Assembly (NCBI GenBank): GCA_000403255.2 | Contig: KE159592.1 | Span: forward strand, 1-64,000 | DNA: 64,000 nucleotides | Source of the DNA: Lachnospiraceae bacterium 3-1 | GTDB lineage: Bacteria > Bacillota > Clostridia > Lachnospirales > Lachnospiraceae | Reading direction: 5' to 3' | In this document: positions 52,288 through 61,241 of the stretch, in pieces | Numbering within the stretch: the first letter of the stretch is position 1 | Layout of the letters: the number at the start of each line of letters is the position of its first letter | The notes under the pieces: generated by a model | Database searches by the model: none | What the model was told of the DNA's origin: nothing | The model's input: the letters and a program-made list of their open reading frames with translations, nothing else | Made by a program: the position numbers and the translations under genes

Positions 52288-52425
52288 ACCATCAGAAACC
52301 GCAGCGTGGTTTCTGATGGTTTAATGAGGAAAAATACAGAGTATTTTTTCGAATAATACAGAGGAACCAGCGAGGAGGTTTCTGATGGTTTATTTGAAGA
52401 AATACGTATTTTTTCGAGTTATCAT
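52288..52425 (+). promoter_or_regulatory. Repeated hairpin leader before asp23
   Basis: ACCATCAGAAACC (52288-52300) pairs perfectly with GGTTTCTGATGGT (52308-52320). The right arm plus TTA recurs at 52377-52392, so the left arm could pair with either copy. Each copy is followed by a small hairpin and TTTTTTCGA (AAAATACAGAGTATTTT at 52331-; AAATACGTATTT at 52400-). The layout suggests an alternative-pairing switch or a local duplication. Confidence 0.5.
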
Positions 52426-52446
52426 ATCATTTTGGAGGTTATGTTT

Positions 52447-52803
52447 ATGAAAGGACAAGTGGACACACAATATGGAAAAGTGTTAATTGATACAGATGTA
52501 ATTGCAATTTACGCAGGTTCTGTGGCAGTGGAATGTTTTGGAATTGTTGGAATGGCTGCTGTGAACGTGAAAGACGGTCTGGTAAGGCTTTTAAAGCGCG
52601 ATTACCTGAATCATGGAATAAATGTTACTTTGAAAAACAATAAGATTACATTGGATTTTCATGTTATTGTTTCTTATGGGGTTAGTATTTCTACTGTTTC
52701 TGATAATCTGATCAGCACGGTAAAATATCAGGTAGAAGAATTTACTGGTATGGAAATTGAGAAGGTCAATATCTTTGTTGAAGGTGTCAGAGTGATTGAT
52801 TAA
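52447..52803 (+). CDS. Asp23/Gls24 envelope protein (YloU-like)
   Basis: A 118-residue protein. ATG 52447 lies eight bases after TTGGAGG; earlier in-frame codons are inside that site. The Asp23 domain (PF03780) is complete: QVDTQYGKVLIDTDVIAIYA, then GVSISTVSDNLISTVKYQVE and VNIFVEGVRVID. YloU in Bacillus is the partner gene of the DAK-type yloV; the order is the same here, 13 bp apart. It probably stabilises the membrane-associated surface or links to fatty-acid metabolism. The leader contains a repeated hairpin. Confidence 0.92.
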   Translation: MKGQVDTQYGKVLIDTDVIAIYAGSVAVECFGIVGMAAVNVKDGLVRLLKRDYLNHGINVTLKNNKITLDFHVIVSYGVSISTVSDNLISTVKYQVEEFTGMEIEKVNIFVEGVRVID

Positions 52804-52816
52804 GGAGGAAAGAAAA

Positions 52817-54520
52817 GTGGCGATAACTACAATAGATGCACCGATGCTTGCGAAAATGTTTTTAGCAGGAGCGAAGAATCTGGAAGCGAAAAAAGAATGG
52901 ATTAATGAATTGAACGTATTTCCTGTACCAGATGGTGATACAGGAACAAATATGACAATGACAATTATGTCGGCAGCAGCAGAGGTAAGCAGTTTGGGAG
53001 AATCACCAGATATGGCTTCTCTAGCAAAAGCAATTTCTTCCGGTTCCTTGCGGGGAGCAAGGGGTAACTCAGGAGTTATTTTATCTCAGTTGTTCCGCGG
53101 GTTTACCAAAGGAATCAGTAAATATGAAGTCATTGATACTGTAATTCTGTGTGATGCCCTTCAAAAAGCAGTAGAAACAGCTTATAAGGCAGTTATGAAG
53201 CCAAAAGAGGGGACGATTCTCACCGTAGCCAAAGGCGGCGCAGATAAGGCGCTGGAGCTGATCGGGGAAACAGATGATCTTACGGTATTTATGGATGAGG
53301 TAATTAAACATGCAGACTATGTTTTGAGTCAAACGCCCGAAATGCTCCCAGTTCTGAAACAAGCAGGCGTAGTAGATTCTGGCGGACAGGGGCTAATTAC
53401 CGTACTAAAGGGAGCCTATGACGCCCTTATGGGAAAAGAAGTGGATTATACCATTGAAGCTTCTGGAGCAGGAAGTAGTGTGGTAAAAATTTCACAGCAG
53501 GCAGAGCAGGATATTAAATTTGGGTATTGTACAGAATTTATCATTGTTTTGCAGAGACCATTGGAAGAAAAAGAAGAGATGGATTTCAAAGCATATCTGG
53601 AATCTATCGGAGATTCTATTGTGGTGGTTGCAGATGATGAGATTACAAAGGTCCATGTACATACCAATGATCCTGGACTTGCAATTCAGCGGGCATTGGA
53701 ATATGGGTCCTTAAGTAAAATGAAGATTGACAATATGCGGGAAGAGCATCAGGAAAAATTAATCAAAGATGCGGAGAAAGCTGCCGAAGAACAGAAAAAA
53801 GCAGATGAGAAGAAACGTTCTGAAAAAGATGCATTGGCAGAAGCACAGAAAGCGCCCAAAAAGGATATGGGATTTATTTCTGTTTCTATCGGGGAAGGAA
53901 TCAATGAGATTTTTAAAGGATTGGGCGTAGACTATATTATTGCTGGCGGTCAGACCATGAACCCAAGCACGGAAGATATGCTGAATGCCATTGAGGATGT
54001 AAATGCAGATAATATTTTTATCCTTCCGAATAATAAAAATATTATCCTTGCTGCAAATCAAGCGGCTTCGTTAATTGAGGAGAAGAATATTTTTGTTATT
54101 CCAACAAAAACAGTGCCTCAGGGTATTACCGCTTTGATTAATTTTATGGCTGACAGTAGCCCAGAGGAAAATGCTGCACGAATGACAGAGGAATTGTCCA
54201 GTGTTAAGACTGGTCAGGTCACTTATGCAGTACGTGATACCCTAATTGACGATAAATCCATCAAGCAGGGAGATTACATGGGAATGGGAGACAGTTCTAT
54301 TCTTTCGGTAGGCAAGGATATGGATCAGGTAATTAAGGAAATGGTTGCCCAGTTGGTAGATGAGGAGTCAGCAATCATCAGTATCTACTATGGACAGGAG
54401 ATTGAAGAACCGACTGCAGAAAAATTGGGATCTGAATTAGAAGAAGCTTATCCAGACTGTGAAGTGGAAGTTCATTTTGGAGGACAGCCTATCTATTATT
54501 ACGTAATTTCTGTGGAATAA
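52817..54520 (+). CDS. fakA: Fatty acid kinase catalytic subunit (DAK2 domain, YloV/FakA)
   Basis: A 567-residue protein beginning at GTG 52817, with TAAGGAGG upstream (TTG 52796 lies before that site). The DAK2/DhaL domain holds the nucleotide-site signature LNVFPVPDGDTGTNMTMTIM at ~35 and GSLRGARGNSGVILSQLFRG. A linker follows (HVHTNDPG metal-type motif), then a Lys/Glu-rich segment and a C-terminal FakA domain. With a FakB carrier it phosphorylates exogenous fatty acids for membrane lipids. It lies between asp23 and recG as in many Firmicutes. Confidence 0.93.
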   Translation: MAITTIDAPMLAKMFLAGAKNLEAKKEWINELNVFPVPDGDTGTNMTMTIMSAAAEVSSLGESPDMASLAKAISSGSLRGARGNSGVILSQLFRGFTKGISKYEVIDTVILCDALQKAVETAYKAVMKPKEGTILTVAKGGADKALELIGETDDLTVFMDEVIKHADYVLSQTPEMLPVLKQAGVVDSGGQGLITVLKGAYDALMGKEVDYTIEASGAGSSVVKISQQAEQDIKFGYCTEFIIVLQRPLEEKEEMDFKAYLESIGDSIVVVADDEITKVHVHTNDPGLAIQRALEYGSLSKMKIDNMREEHQEKLIKDAEKAAEEQKKADEKKRSEKDALAEAQKAPKKDMGFISVSIGEGINEIFKGLGVDYIIAGGQTMNPSTEDMLNAIEDVNADNIFILPNNKNIILAANQAASLIEEKNIFVIPTKTVPQGITALINFMADSSPEENAARMTEELSSVKTGQVTYAVRDTLIDDKSIKQGDYMGMGDSSILSVGKDMDQVIKEMVAQLVDEESAIISIYYGQEIEEPTAEKLGSELEEAYPDCEVEVHFGGQPIYYYVISVE

Positions 54521-54536
54521 GAAAGGAGCAATCCCT

Positions 54537-56720
54537 ATGGATAAATCATCCAGTATCGGAGCACTGAAGGGGATTGGCGCAAAAACAGAACAGTTATTTC
54601 ATAATTTGGGAGTATACACCATTGGTGATATACTCCTTCATTATCCTAGAGATTATGAAAAACTGCCGCCAATCATTCCCTTAACCCAGTTGGAAGAGCT
54701 TATGGATGGAACAGTAGATGCATTTGAGGATGAGGCTGAGTTGGATCAGCCCAAAAGACTGGAAGAGGTCACAGCAGCAATTGCAGCACGAGTGGACAAG
54801 CAGCCTTTTGTACGTGCAGGCAGGAAGATGCAGGTTACCTCTTTGACCTTGCAGGAGCAACAGACGAAGCTAGAATTGGTATGGTTTCGTATGCCTTATT
54901 TAAAAAACACTTTAAAGCCAGGAGAATGGTTTATATTTTTGGGAAAAGTAGCTAGAAAGGGAAAACTGTTCCATATGGAACAGCCTCAAATTTTTCAACC
55001 GGAAAAATATGAATCTATGGAGGAGTGCTTATGGCCTTGTTATGCGTTGACTGCAGGGCTTGGGAAAAATAAGCTTTCCCAGACGATAAAAAAGGTGTTG
55101 GAAGAATTAGATTTATCGGTGGATTATTTGCCGGAGGACATTAGAGTACGCTGTGGACTGGCAGAATACAATTTTGCACTGGAGAATATTCATTTCCCAG
55201 AAAATGAAAAAGCTTTGGAACAGGCAAGAAAACGGTTGATTTTTGATGAGTTTTTCCAGTTTATTCTATCAGCAGGTATACAAAAGGAACAGATGGAAGA
55301 AGTGTTGAATGGATTTTCTTTTCTTCCGTTGGAAAACCAAGAGCAAGGGAATAGCGAAAATATTTCCTTAAGTTCAAAGGAAAACCAGGTACTTTGGGCA
55401 GACAGAGTAATAGAGGGATTGCCTTATCGATTGACAGAGGCTCAAAAACGCACTTTACAAGAAATTCGAAAAGATTTGCGGGGAAGGAAAGTGATGCAGC
55501 GTTTGGTTCAGGGAGATGTAGGTTCCGGCAAAACGATCATTGCATTTTTATCCATGCTGGATGTTTCCCAGTCTGGATATCAGTCAGCTTTGATGGCGCC
55601 TACCGAAGTCTTGGCAGTGCAGCATTACCAGACGTTTACAGAACTTTGTGAAAAAAACGATTTACGGATTCCGTTAATTCTTTTGACAGGCTCACTAACC
55701 CAGAAAGAAAAACGGCGGGCTTATGAACGGATGCAGCTTTATCCCAATGCCATGATCATTGGAACCCATGCGCTAATTCAGGAGCGTGCATTGTATGACA
55801 GCCTAGCATTGGTGATTACCGATGAACAGCACAGATTCGGGGTAAAGCAGAGGGAAACATTGTTTCTTAAAGGTTCCCAGCCTCATGTTTTGGTGATGAG
55901 TGCAACGCCCATTCCTCGGACTCTTGCCATCATTCTTTATGGCGACTTGGATATTTCCGTTATTGATGAAGTTCCAGCAAAGAGACTTCCGGTGAAAAGC
56001 TGTGTTGTGGGGAAAGGCTCTCGAAAAACCTCCTATGATTTTCTAAAAAAAGAACTTGCATTGGGACATCAGGTTTATGTGATCTGTCCTCTGGTGGAAG
56101 AGAGTGAGGGGCTGGAGGCAGAGAATGTCACAGATTATGCCCAGACTCTAAGGGAGCAGCTTTCTTCGGATACTGTAGTGGAGTTTTTGCATGGAAAGAT
56201 GAAATCTGGGAGAAAGAACCTGATTATGGAACAGTTTGCCCATAACGAAATACAGGTGCTGGTATCTACCACCGTCATTGAGGTTGGGGTAAACGTACCA
56301 AATGCTACGGTTATGATGATAGAGGACGCTCAGCGGTTTGGACTTGCTCAGCTTCATCAGCTTCGTGGACGGGTGGGCAGAGGAGATGCCCAATCCTATT
56401 GTATTATGATTAATACGACAGATTCCAACAAGGCGAAAAAGCGGTTGGAGATATTAAACAAATCCAATGATGGATTTTTCATAGCCGGGGAAGATTTAAA
56501 ACTGAGGGGACCGGGAGATTTTTTCGGTATTCGTCAAAGTGGTCTGTTGGAATTTCGGCTAGGTGACATTTACCAGAATGCAGATTTACTAAAGCAAGCG
56601 TCTGAAGAAGCAAACTTGCTTTTGTCAGAGGATAGACAGCTTGCATTGCCAGAGCATGTAAAACTACGGGAACAGATACAGTTTTATCTCAGCCATCAGG
56701 GAGAAACGGTAAACTTATAA
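54537..56720 (+). CDS. recG: ATP-dependent DNA helicase RecG
   Basis: A 727-residue protein with GAAAGGAG before ATG 54537. The N-terminal wedge/OB domain has IGAKTEQLFHNLGVYTIGDI and HYPRDYEKLPP. Walker A is QGDVGSGKTIIAFL, motif II is DEQH in VITDEQHRFG, and motif VI is QLRGRVGRG. The TRG-type region follows (LKLRGPGDFFGIRQSG). It rewinds stalled replication forks and R-loops. It is 16 bp behind fakA, so it ends that operon. The length is slightly above E. coli RecG owing to an insert near residue 50 (rich in Glu/Asp). Confidence 0.97.
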   Translation: MDKSSSIGALKGIGAKTEQLFHNLGVYTIGDILLHYPRDYEKLPPIIPLTQLEELMDGTVDAFEDEAELDQPKRLEEVTAAIAARVDKQPFVRAGRKMQVTSLTLQEQQTKLELVWFRMPYLKNTLKPGEWFIFLGKVARKGKLFHMEQPQIFQPEKYESMEECLWPCYALTAGLGKNKLSQTIKKVLEELDLSVDYLPEDIRVRCGLAEYNFALENIHFPENEKALEQARKRLIFDEFFQFILSAGIQKEQMEEVLNGFSFLPLENQEQGNSENISLSSKENQVLWADRVIEGLPYRLTEAQKRTLQEIRKDLRGRKVMQRLVQGDVGSGKTIIAFLSMLDVSQSGYQSALMAPTEVLAVQHYQTFTELCEKNDLRIPLILLTGSLTQKEKRRAYERMQLYPNAMIIGTHALIQERALYDSLALVITDEQHRFGVKQRETLFLKGSQPHVLVMSATPIPRTLAIILYGDLDISVIDEVPAKRLPVKSCVVGKGSRKTSYDFLKKELALGHQVYVICPLVEESEGLEAENVTDYAQTLREQLSSDTVVEFLHGKMKSGRKNLIMEQFAHNEIQVLVSTTVIEVGVNVPNATVMMIEDAQRFGLAQLHQLRGRVGRGDAQSYCIMINTTDSNKAKKRLEILNKSNDGFFIAGEDLKLRGPGDFFGIRQSGLLEFRLGDIYQNADLLKQASEEANLLLSEDRQLALPEHVKLREQIQFYLSHQGETVNL

Positions 56721-56735
56721 GAACAAAACGGACAA

Positions 56736-56756
56736 GGTCTTTCCTATAGAATAAAA
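56736..56756 (+). repeat. 21-bp dispersed motif, copy at recG
   Basis: Identical to 30121-30141 in the opposite orientation. It lies 16 bp after the recG stop and overlaps the terminator stem start by four bases. Confidence 0.7.
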
Positions 56757-56807
56757 GAGGAGAAGCATTGCATAGATGCTTCTCCTCTTTTGCCTGAGGC
56801 TTCAGGC
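56753..56807. terminator. Bidirectional terminator between recG and the SASP gene
   Basis: AAAAGAGGAGAAGCAT (56753-56768), seven-base loop, ATGCTTCTCCTCTTTT (56776-56791): a 16-bp perfect stem with A and T tails for both strands. A smaller hairpin GCCTGA/TCAGGC (56792-56807) follows. Confidence 0.9.
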
Positions 56808-56862
56808 GAATTTTTTCGATGTCTGAGAATTGCTTTCTTTCGTATTCTGTAAAATCCTGCTG

Positions 56863-57066
56863 TTATTTACCAGACATCTGTCTTTCTTGGGCTTCGATCA
56901 TTTTCTTCACCATATAACCGCCGACAGAACCATTCTGTTTAGAGGTTAAGTCTCCGTTGTAACCTTCTTTTAATGGTACTCCAATTTCGTTTGCAACTTC
57001 GAATTTAAACTTATCCAATGCACTTTTTGCTTCCGGTACTACCGCTTTGTTAGATGAATTAGACAT
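56863..57066 (-). CDS. Small acid-soluble spore protein, alpha/beta type
   Basis: A 67-residue protein with AGGAGG before ATG 57066. The sequence holds the two conserved helix regions and the GPR protease site (EAKSALDKFKFEVANEIGVP; DLTSKQNGSVGGYMVKKMIE). It coats spore DNA in the A-like form and protects it from UV; it is degraded on germination. It is monocistronic, with a bidirectional terminator shared with recG. A forespore sigma-G promoter is expected but I could not identify it with confidence in the ~230-bp upstream gap. Confidence 0.96.
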   Translation of the reverse strand: MSNSSNKAVVPEAKSALDKFKFEVANEIGVPLKEGYNGDLTSKQNGSVGGYMVKKMIEAQERQMSGK

Positions 57067-57299
57067 ATCGTTACCTCCTGTTGTCTTTTGTTATTGACAT
57101 TTATGGCAATGTCGTATACTGTATGTTGTCATACAGTTTTGTTTGTAACTCATTTGTTACAAGCATAGTATATGCATCAGAAACAGGATTAGTCATGCAG
57201 TTCTTACCGCTTTTTACAAAAAATTCCAAGCATCACATTTTAAAATTGTTATGGCTTGTTGGGATAAATCTTGTAGCATGGAAGAGTAAATCAGCAGTC

Positions 57300-59039
57300 T
57301 TATTCTGCAGCAAGCTTTAGATTGGTGATATCAGGGGAAGCAACCAAAGAGTAATTGGTGTAATAAACGACAAATCCAGGTTTGCTTCCATTTGGTTTTT
57401 TTACATTTTTCTTTTCTAAATAATCAATTTCTACTTTATCATTTTCTCTTCCTTTGGAATAGTAGGCAGCTAAGCGGCCAGCTTCCTCAAAAGTACGGTC
57501 AGGCAGTTCATCTCCATTGGTTTTTACAATTACATGGGAACCAGGCATCCCTTTTGCATGAAACCACCAGTCATTCCCTACGGCAAATTTGAAGGTAAGC
57601 TCTTCATTCTGAAAATTATTCTTTCCGACATAAATGTGGTATCCGTCAGAAGAAATATAATGGAAGGGCTTGCTTTTTATTTTTGCCTTTTTGTTGAGTT
57701 GTCTTTTCTTGATATATCCAAACTGAATTAATTCTTCTTTAATTTGGGCAAGGTCATCCTCTGAGGTGGCAATGTCCAGAGAAGTAGAGACAGATTCCAG
57801 GTGAAGGATTTCTTCTTTTGTCTCTTTGGTTAATTCTGTCAATGCTTCAAAGGTACGTTTTAATTTGTTGTACTTATCAAAATATTTTTGTGCATTTTCC
57901 TGAGGAGTCAACTGAGGGTCCAAGGGAATGGAAATCATTTCATTGGTGTAGTAATTGAGTGCTTCCAGTTTTTTTGCATTTTCTTCCAGTCCATACCCGT
58001 AAGTGTGTATCAATTCACCATACACTTTGTATTTTTCCCTTTTTTCGGTATCCTTTAACTGCTTGAGCTGTAAATCATATTTTTTGCGGCTGCGGTCTAA
58101 AACGGTGGTGACAACCTTACGTAAGTCTACAGATTTCTGCCGGATTCTGGTATAGATGTTTTTGGATGCATAAAAGGTTTCCAATACTTCTGAAATGGAA
58201 TCGTATACCGTAACTGTGAAATCAGCATATTGTTTCAGCTCCATTCCAGAAAAATCAAGGGGTTCTTTACCGTTTTTTATAATATTTGGAATAAATTTTC
58301 CATCTTTGATGTCATCTGTCAGCCAGGAAAAATGGTGGAAAAGATGGAGCTTTTCTTCTTCGGACAGAGCCTGTACTGGTCGGTCCCCATCCACATTGGC
58401 TCGAAAACAGATTTCTGAGGCAATCACAGGACTGATACCTGTGTAAGCAGTGTAAATTGCTTTCTGTGCAGGAAGAGGTTTGTCATAAACTTTTCTCCAG
58501 AAGGATTCTTGGTCTGTTTCCAGAGGATTTGATTTTTCCTGTGTTTTTGGGATGAAATATGTTCTTCCAGGAAGGACTTCACGGATGGAGCTGACCTGGG
58601 CGGAAATATGCTTGATACTGTCAATAATCATATCCTCTTCGTTACAGAAAATAATATTACTATGCTTCCCCATAATTTCTACAATAAGTTTTTTATGACA
58701 GATATCACCTAATTCATTGAGATGTTCGATTTCAAAGTTGATGATACGCTCCATCTTGGGCTGGTAAATCCGAGTGATTTTCCCATTTGCAATGTGCTTT
58801 CGCAGCAGCATACAAAAATTCGGGGCAGTTAGGGGGCTTGGTTTATTGGTTTTTGTAAGGTAAATCAGGGGAAGAGAGGCGCTTGCAGATAATACCAGGC
58901 GTACTTGCTTGCTGTTTCCCTTGAGGGTAAGGAGTAGTTCATCATTTTCGGGTTGGGCAATTTTACTGATTCTGCTATTTATGATTGTTTCATTTAATTC
59001 TTTTACTAAATTTGCGATTACGATTCCATCAAAAGCCAT
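57300..59039 (-). CDS. rqcH: RqcH (Rqc2/NFACT family, FbpA-like)
   Basis: A 579-residue protein. The NFACT-N domain starts MAFDGIVIANLVKELNETII and contains PNFCMLLRKHIANGKITRIY. A helix-hairpin-helix region and the coiled-coil middle domain (~275-440) follow. The C-terminal NFACT-R domain has GNDWWFHAKGMPGSHVIVKT and ends near YYTNYSLVASPDITNLKLAA. RqcH binds stalled 50S-peptidyl-tRNA and adds alanine tails that mark the nascent chain for degradation; some homologues also bind fibronectin. The start codon is followed by full homology. Frame intact; no operon partners on its strand. Confidence 0.95.
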   Translation of the reverse strand: MAFDGIVIANLVKELNETIINSRISKIAQPENDELLLTLKGNSKQVRLVLSASASLPLIYLTKTNKPSPLTAPNFCMLLRKHIANGKITRIYQPKMERIINFEIEHLNELGDICHKKLIVEIMGKHSNIIFCNEEDMIIDSIKHISAQVSSIREVLPGRTYFIPKTQEKSNPLETDQESFWRKVYDKPLPAQKAIYTAYTGISPVIASEICFRANVDGDRPVQALSEEEKLHLFHHFSWLTDDIKDGKFIPNIIKNGKEPLDFSGMELKQYADFTVTVYDSISEVLETFYASKNIYTRIRQKSVDLRKVVTTVLDRSRKKYDLQLKQLKDTEKREKYKVYGELIHTYGYGLEENAKKLEALNYYTNEMISIPLDPQLTPQENAQKYFDKYNKLKRTFEALTELTKETKEEILHLESVSTSLDIATSEDDLAQIKEELIQFGYIKKRQLNKKAKIKSKPFHYISSDGYHIYVGKNNFQNEELTFKFAVGNDWWFHAKGMPGSHVIVKTNGDELPDRTFEEAGRLAAYYSKGRENDKVEIDYLEKKNVKKPNGSKPGFVVYYTNYSLVASPDITNLKLAAE

Positions 59040-59228
59040 GGTTGTTCTCCTTTTATCTATTGTCTATGTATAGTATATACCAAATGGAAGAAAAAGAAAA
59101 TGAAAGATTTTCATCTAATCTGGCATTGTAAATTATGATGTAACAGACTATAATAGAGGCAAAAAGGTGGGCGGAAAACCTGCTTTGAGCCATTTATGCA
59201 ATAACAAAAGAATTGTGGAGGATATCAT

Positions 59229-60080
59229 ATGGATTGGAAAGAAGCAAAAGTATTGATAGAGGAAATCAAACGAAGAACAGAGAGGAAAGCATATTCTCTG
59301 GTGATTGACAAAGGAAGGCAGCCAGAACTTATTGACAGCAAATTTGGCGGACTGCCTTATTGGGATATGGAGAAAGAATATCCTGTGGATAGCAAAGGAA
59401 AGAAGCTCATGCTGTTAGCCCAGTTTAACTTGGAACGCATGTTCCAAGAGGTAGAATATGACAAGCTGCTGCCAGAAACAGGGATGCTTCAGTTTTTTAT
59501 TGCAATGGATGAGATGTATGGCATGGATTTTGATGAGCAGGATATACAGAAGGATTTTCGGGTGGTTTATCATGAAACTGTCAATGAACAGGTGACAAAA
59601 GAGCAAGTGAAAAGCCTTGGAATTCCAGCATGTACAGATGATGATTTAGAAGAATATATCCCTATTTGGAAAGAAGCAGCCTTAAAGATTGTCCGAAAGC
59701 CTGTGTTTATGGGGGAAGGAGATTATCGGTTTGATTTGGTTTTTAGGGAAATCCAGAAAGAGAAATTTGGAAAACAGCATGAGGCACAGTCCATGTATCA
59801 GCTTTTAGACGAAGAGGCTTATGATCGTATGGTAGAAGAGCTTTCCAACGAAAATCATTGGCTGTTGGGATATCCCTATTTTACACAGACAGATCCCAGA
59901 GAATATGAAGAGAGATATCAATATTATGACACATTGTTGTTCCAGATGGATTCTGATTATGGGGAGGATGAGGATTATATTTTGTGGGGCGATGCTGGAG
60001 TGGCAAATTTCTTTATCAATCAGAAGGATTTGGAAAAGAGAGATTTCAGCAAAGTATTGTACAATTGGGATTGTTGTTAA
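59229..60080 (+). CDS. DUF1963/YwqG-family protein
   Basis: A 283-residue soluble protein; GGAGG lies about 10 nt before ATG 59229. DUF1963 features are present: SKFGGLPYWDMEKEYPVDSK (the entry loop), KLMLLAQFNLERMFQEVEYD and LLPETGMLQFFIAMDE. The C-terminal part has HWLLGYPYFTQTDPRE and FQMDSDYGEDEDYILWGDAG, the family's final block. No enzymatic role is established for this family. It is 22 bp before a membrane-anchored cysteine-peptidase-like gene, so both may be co-expressed. Confidence 0.9.
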   Translation: MDWKEAKVLIEEIKRRTERKAYSLVIDKGRQPELIDSKFGGLPYWDMEKEYPVDSKGKKLMLLAQFNLERMFQEVEYDKLLPETGMLQFFIAMDEMYGMDFDEQDIQKDFRVVYHETVNEQVTKEQVKSLGIPACTDDDLEEYIPIWKEAALKIVRKPVFMGEGDYRFDLVFREIQKEKFGKQHEAQSMYQLLDEEAYDRMVEELSNENHWLLGYPYFTQTDPREYEERYQYYDTLLFQMDSDYGEDEDYILWGDAGVANFFINQKDLEKRDFSKVLYNWDCC

Positions 60081-60102
60081 GTGATGCAAAATGGAGGGAA
60101 GC

Positions 60103-60957
60103 ATGAAAAAATATCTGCCTGTATTGGGCATTCTGCTAGTATTTTTGCTGCTATTTCTTTTGGTTGCGGAGTTTGTAGAGGATGAAACACAGCCGAAAAC
60201 AGATGACACAGGGAATACTCAGATAGGGGAAAAAGGATTGTATGTAGGCCCTGCAAACTGGTTAAGGGATAATCTGTCAGAGGAAGAAAAACAATCATTG
60301 ATACAGACATTTACCATTCAGGAACAGGATATATATACTTTTTTGCAGGGGCCAAAGTCCTGGGCGGAAGGACTTTCCTGGTCAGGAGAATGGAGTCAGT
60401 TTCAAGTAGATGGGAATCCCTTTGGCGGATTTGGCTGTGGCTTGTGCTGTCTAGCAAATATTTACAATACATTGTCGCCATACGAGGTTTCGCCCTGGGA
60501 TTTATGCGAATATGCTATTGAGGTGTCAGAATATGCCCCAGACGGAAGATATGGGGCGATTGACTGGGAGCCTATGAGGGATACGTTAAAGAACTGTGGT
60601 ATTCGCAGTAAATTGTATCGAAAACCCAAAAGCTACCAAAAATTTCAGGAACAGATGAGGAATGCCAGGTCAGCAATTGTTTTGATTTGCAGTGGAGATG
60701 ATGATACCTATTGGCAGGATACCCCTGGTCATTATGTGAATATTTGGCTGTATCAGGAAGAGGATGATACTGTATTTTTGGCGGAACCAGGCAGTCCAGA
60801 AAATAATCGTTCCAGAGTGCCTCTGCGGTATATTTATGACGCTTTAAAATCTGTCAGCAGGTTCCAGTATCTTTTGGTGAAAGGGTATTTGGAAGAGGAC
60901 AACCAGTGGAAGGCTGACGGAATCGATGAGATATGGAATAACCCAAAAAGCCTTTAA
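60103..60957 (+). CDS. Membrane-anchored C39-like cysteine peptidase family protein
   Basis: A 284-residue protein; ATG 60103 follows GGAGGG and precedes a signal anchor (YLPVLGILLVFLLLFLLVAE). An extracellular part follows, with a papain-like core of the peptidase C39-2 type: GNPFGGFGCGLCCLANIYNT holds the probable catalytic Cys, and TPGHYVNIWLYQEE the His; PGSPENNRSRVPLRYIYDAL follows with an Asn/Asp region. The protein could cleave or bind peptides at the cell surface. The substrate is unknown. The pairing with a DUF1963 gene is worth noting. It ends ~285 bp before ilvN. Confidence 0.8.
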   Translation: MKKYLPVLGILLVFLLLFLLVAEFVEDETQPKTDDTGNTQIGEKGLYVGPANWLRDNLSEEEKQSLIQTFTIQEQDIYTFLQGPKSWAEGLSWSGEWSQFQVDGNPFGGFGCGLCCLANIYNTLSPYEVSPWDLCEYAIEVSEYAPDGRYGAIDWEPMRDTLKNCGIRSKLYRKPKSYQKFQEQMRNARSAIVLICSGDDDTYWQDTPGHYVNIWLYQEEDDTVFLAEPGSPENNRSRVPLRYIYDALKSVSRFQYLLVKGYLEEDNQWKADGIDEIWNNPKSL

Positions 60958-61126
60958 AGATTTCTGTGGCAGAGTCATATTAAGGAACAAAAAATGGTGA
61001 TAAATTGATTGGTGATAGAGTTTTCTCAACAATAAGTTATGAGAAATGCATATAGATATAACCTAGAAGAATGGATATTAAAAATAATTTGTATGGATAA
61101 TGGGAAAAAACAAGGTTGAGAACCTA

Positions 61127-61154
61127 TTGACAAACGAATTTAATATGCTAAACT
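61127..61154 (+). promoter_or_regulatory. Probable ilvN-ilvC promoter
   Basis: TTGACA (61127-61132), 16 bp, TAAACT (61149-61154). The leader before ilvN is only ~85 nt, too short for a T-box. The 170 bp between the peptidase gene and this promoter hold nothing recognised. Confidence 0.6.
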
Positions 61155-61241
61155 TAACTAGTACTCGCGCAGAAGAAAATAGTAATAGTATCTGTAATGT
61201 AAAACAGGCGCGGCAGTGAAGGGAAAAGGCAGGTTTTGTAA

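Noticed and set aside
61155-61241. T-box or leader-peptide control of ilvN
   Set aside because: The leader is only ~85 nt and contains neither a T-box sequence nor a Leu/Val/Ile-rich short ORF.
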